This document shows, piece by piece, positions 42,831 through 44,159 of a stretch of DNA of 44,159 nt (positions are counted from its first letter, which is position 1; each line of letters opens with the position of its first letter). A model generated the notes under the pieces. The model saw only the letters and a list, made by a program, of their open reading frames with translations, made no database searches and was not told the DNA's origin. This stretch comes from Oscillospiraceae bacterium (lineage in GTDB: Bacteria; Bacillota; Clostridia; Oscillospirales; Oscillospiraceae): NCBI GenBank assembly GCA_017502285.1, contig JAFVVH010000026.1, forward strand, positions 1-44,159. The letters are read 5' to 3'. The position numbers were made by a program, and so were the translations under genes.

Positions 42831-44159
42831 TTACTTATCCTCGTCAACCACGGTGTAATCCGCATCCACCACATTGGGGTCGGTGTTCGCACTGCCGGCG
42901 GCTGCGCCGCCCATGTTGGGATCACCCTGAGGATTGGCCTGCTGATACATCTTCTCGGCAATGGGATAGAAGGCCTTGGTGGCCTCCTCGGTAGCGGCCT
43001 TGATGGCCTCCACGTCGGTGCCCTTCAGGGCTTCCTTCACCTTGTCAACAGCGGCCTGCACGGTGGCCTTGTCGTTGGCATCCACCTTGTCACCCAACTC
43101 TTCCAGAGTTTTCTCGGTCTGATAGACCACCTGGTCGGCCTGATTGCGGGTGTCCACCTCTTCCTTGCGCTTGGCATCCTCGGCGGCGAACTGCTCAGCC
43201 TCGCGCACGGCCTTCTCCACGTCCTCCTTGGACATGTTGGTGGAGGAGGTGATGGTGATGTGCTGCTCCTTGCCGGTGCCCAGATCCTTGGCGGAAACCT
43301 CCACGATGCCGTTGGCGTCGATGTTGAAGGTGACCTCGATCTGAGGCACGCCGCGGCGGGCGGGAGCGATGCCGTCCAGATTGAAGCGGCCCAGAGTCTT
43401 GTTGTACTGTGCCATCTCGCGCTCACCCTGCAGCACGTGGACCTCAACGGAGGTCTGGTTGTCGGCAGCGGTGGTGAAGATCTGGCTCTTCTTGGCGGGG
43501 ATAGTGGTGTTGCGCTCGATGATCTTGGTGCACACACCGCCCATGGTCTCGATGCCCAGAGACAGGGGGGTCACGTCCAGCAGCAGCAGGCCCTTCACGT
43601 CACCGGTGAGCACGCCGCCCTGCAGGGCAGCGCCCAGAGCCACGCACTCGTCGGGATTGATGCCCTTGAAGCCTTCCTTGCCGGTGAGCTTCTTGACCTC
43701 TTCCTGCACAGCGGGGATGCGGCTGGAGCCGCCCACCATCAGCACCTTGGTGATCTCACTGCCGGTCAGGCCGGCATCGGACATGGCCTGCTTTACGGGG
43801 GCGGAGGTAGCCGCCACCAGATGGGCGGTCAGCTCGTTGAACTTGGCCCGGGTCAGGGTCAGGTCCAGATGCTTGGGGCCGGTAGCGTCGGCAGTGATAT
43901 AGGGCAGGTTGATGGAGGTGGAGGTGACGCCGGACAGCTCGATCTTGGCCTTCTCAGCGGCCTCCTTCAGACGCTGCATGGCAACCTTGTCGCCGGTCAG
44001 GTCCACACCCTCGGTCTTTTTGAACTCGGCGGCCATCCAGTCCATGACGCACTTGTCGAAGTCGTCACCGCCCAGACGGTTGTTGCCGGCGGTGGCCAGC
44101 ACCTCGATCACACCGTCGTCGATCTCCAGAATGGAGACATCGAAGGTGCCGCCGCCCAG
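42831..44159 (-). CDS. dnaK: Molecular chaperone DnaK, N-terminal part outside window
   Basis: The C-terminal 442 residues of Hsp70. The visible part begins in the ATPase domain at [16 protein letters not shown], then [11 protein letters not shown] and [15 protein letters not shown]. The interdomain linker [15 protein letters not shown], the substrate-binding domain, the helical lid and a Gly/Ala-rich tail ending [12 protein letters not shown] follow. It lies upstream of dnaJ in the usual heat-shock order; grpE and hrcA would be off the right edge. Confidence 0.97.
   Translation of the reverse strand: MGGGTFDVSILEIDDGVIEVLATAGNNRLGGDDFDKCVMDWMAAEFKKTEGVDLTGDKVAMQRLKEAAEKAKIELSGVTSTSINLPYITADATGPKHLDLTLTRAKFNELTAHLVAATSAPVKQAMSDAGLTGSEITKVLMVGGSSRIPAVQEEVKKLTGKEGFKGINPDECVALGAALQGGVLTGDVKGLLLLDVTPLSLGIETMGGVCTKIIERNTTIPAKKSQIFTTAADNQTSVEVHVLQGEREMAQYNKTLGRFNLDGIAPARRGVPQIEVTFNIDANGIVEVSAKDLGTGKEQHITITSSTNMSKEDVEKAVREAEQFAAEDAKRKEEVDTRNQADQVVYQTEKTLEELGDKVDANDKATVQAAVDKVKEALKGTDVEAIKAATEEATKAFYPIAEKMYQQANPQGDPNMGGAAAGSANTDPNVVDADYTVVDEDK

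Overview
The window is a gene-dense, GC-rich bacterial chromosome segment. It has strong SD sequences, many GTG/TTG starts, sigma-A promoters with 17-nt spacers, a GlgC/GlgD pair, and an ECF sigma/zinc anti-sigma pair. Together these fit a Clostridia member, most likely Oscillospirales (Flavonifractor/Oscillibacter/Lawsonibacter-like). The taxon is inferred from gene content and protein style, not from a search. No rRNA, tRNA, CRISPR array, insertion sequence or integrase was seen. Layout, left to right: (1) 1-1321, the 5' part of an EF-G paralogue on minus. (2) 1524-3940, dusB, an ECF sigma factor and its anti-sigma factor on minus. (3) 4062-5264, a DUF815 ATPase on plus, divergent from dusB. 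(4) 5311-10907, a minus-strand series of phosphoglucomutase, rlmH, walJ/yycJ, murA and a D-2-hydroxyacid dehydrogenase. (5) 11037-15449, a plus-strand operon of recG, a C_GCAxxG_C_C protein, mutY and a PflX-like radical SAM protein. (6) 15485-21186, the minus-strand glycogen operon glgB-glgC-glgD-glgA. (7) 21392-22525, a D,D-carboxypeptidase. (8) 22684-35424, a 12.7-kb phage-derived head-and-contractile-tail cluster on plus. (9) 35465-41550, hemW (minus) divergent from an RluA-type pseudouridine synthase, then glgP, a PHP phosphatase and rpiB. (10) 41600-44159, dnaJ and the 3' part of dnaK on minus. The standout is region 8. Its gene order follows the defective Bacillus phage PBSX: terminase small and large subunits, portal, XkdF-like protease, capsid, connectors, sheath, tube, XkdN-like chaperone, XkdP, Q, R, S, T and U. 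It has no integrase, repressor, replication genes, full-length tape-measure gene, tail fibre, holin or endolysin. Nearly all its genes overlap or abut, so it reads as one transcription unit. It lies between two ordinary host genes and ends at a terminator shared with hemW. The simplest reading is a domesticated PBSX-like or gene-transfer-agent-like particle. Three local features deserve attention: an in-frame TGA in the large terminase just after Walker A, a well-formed programmed -1 frameshift in the tail chaperone that appends a zinc ribbon, and a 161-residue protein where the tape measure should be. Outside this cluster the genes are housekeeping. Phosphoglucomutase, GlgC/GlgD, GlgA, GlgB and GlgP together make and degrade glycogen. 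Several divergent pairs have promoters whose -35 hexamers overlap or are the same palindrome.
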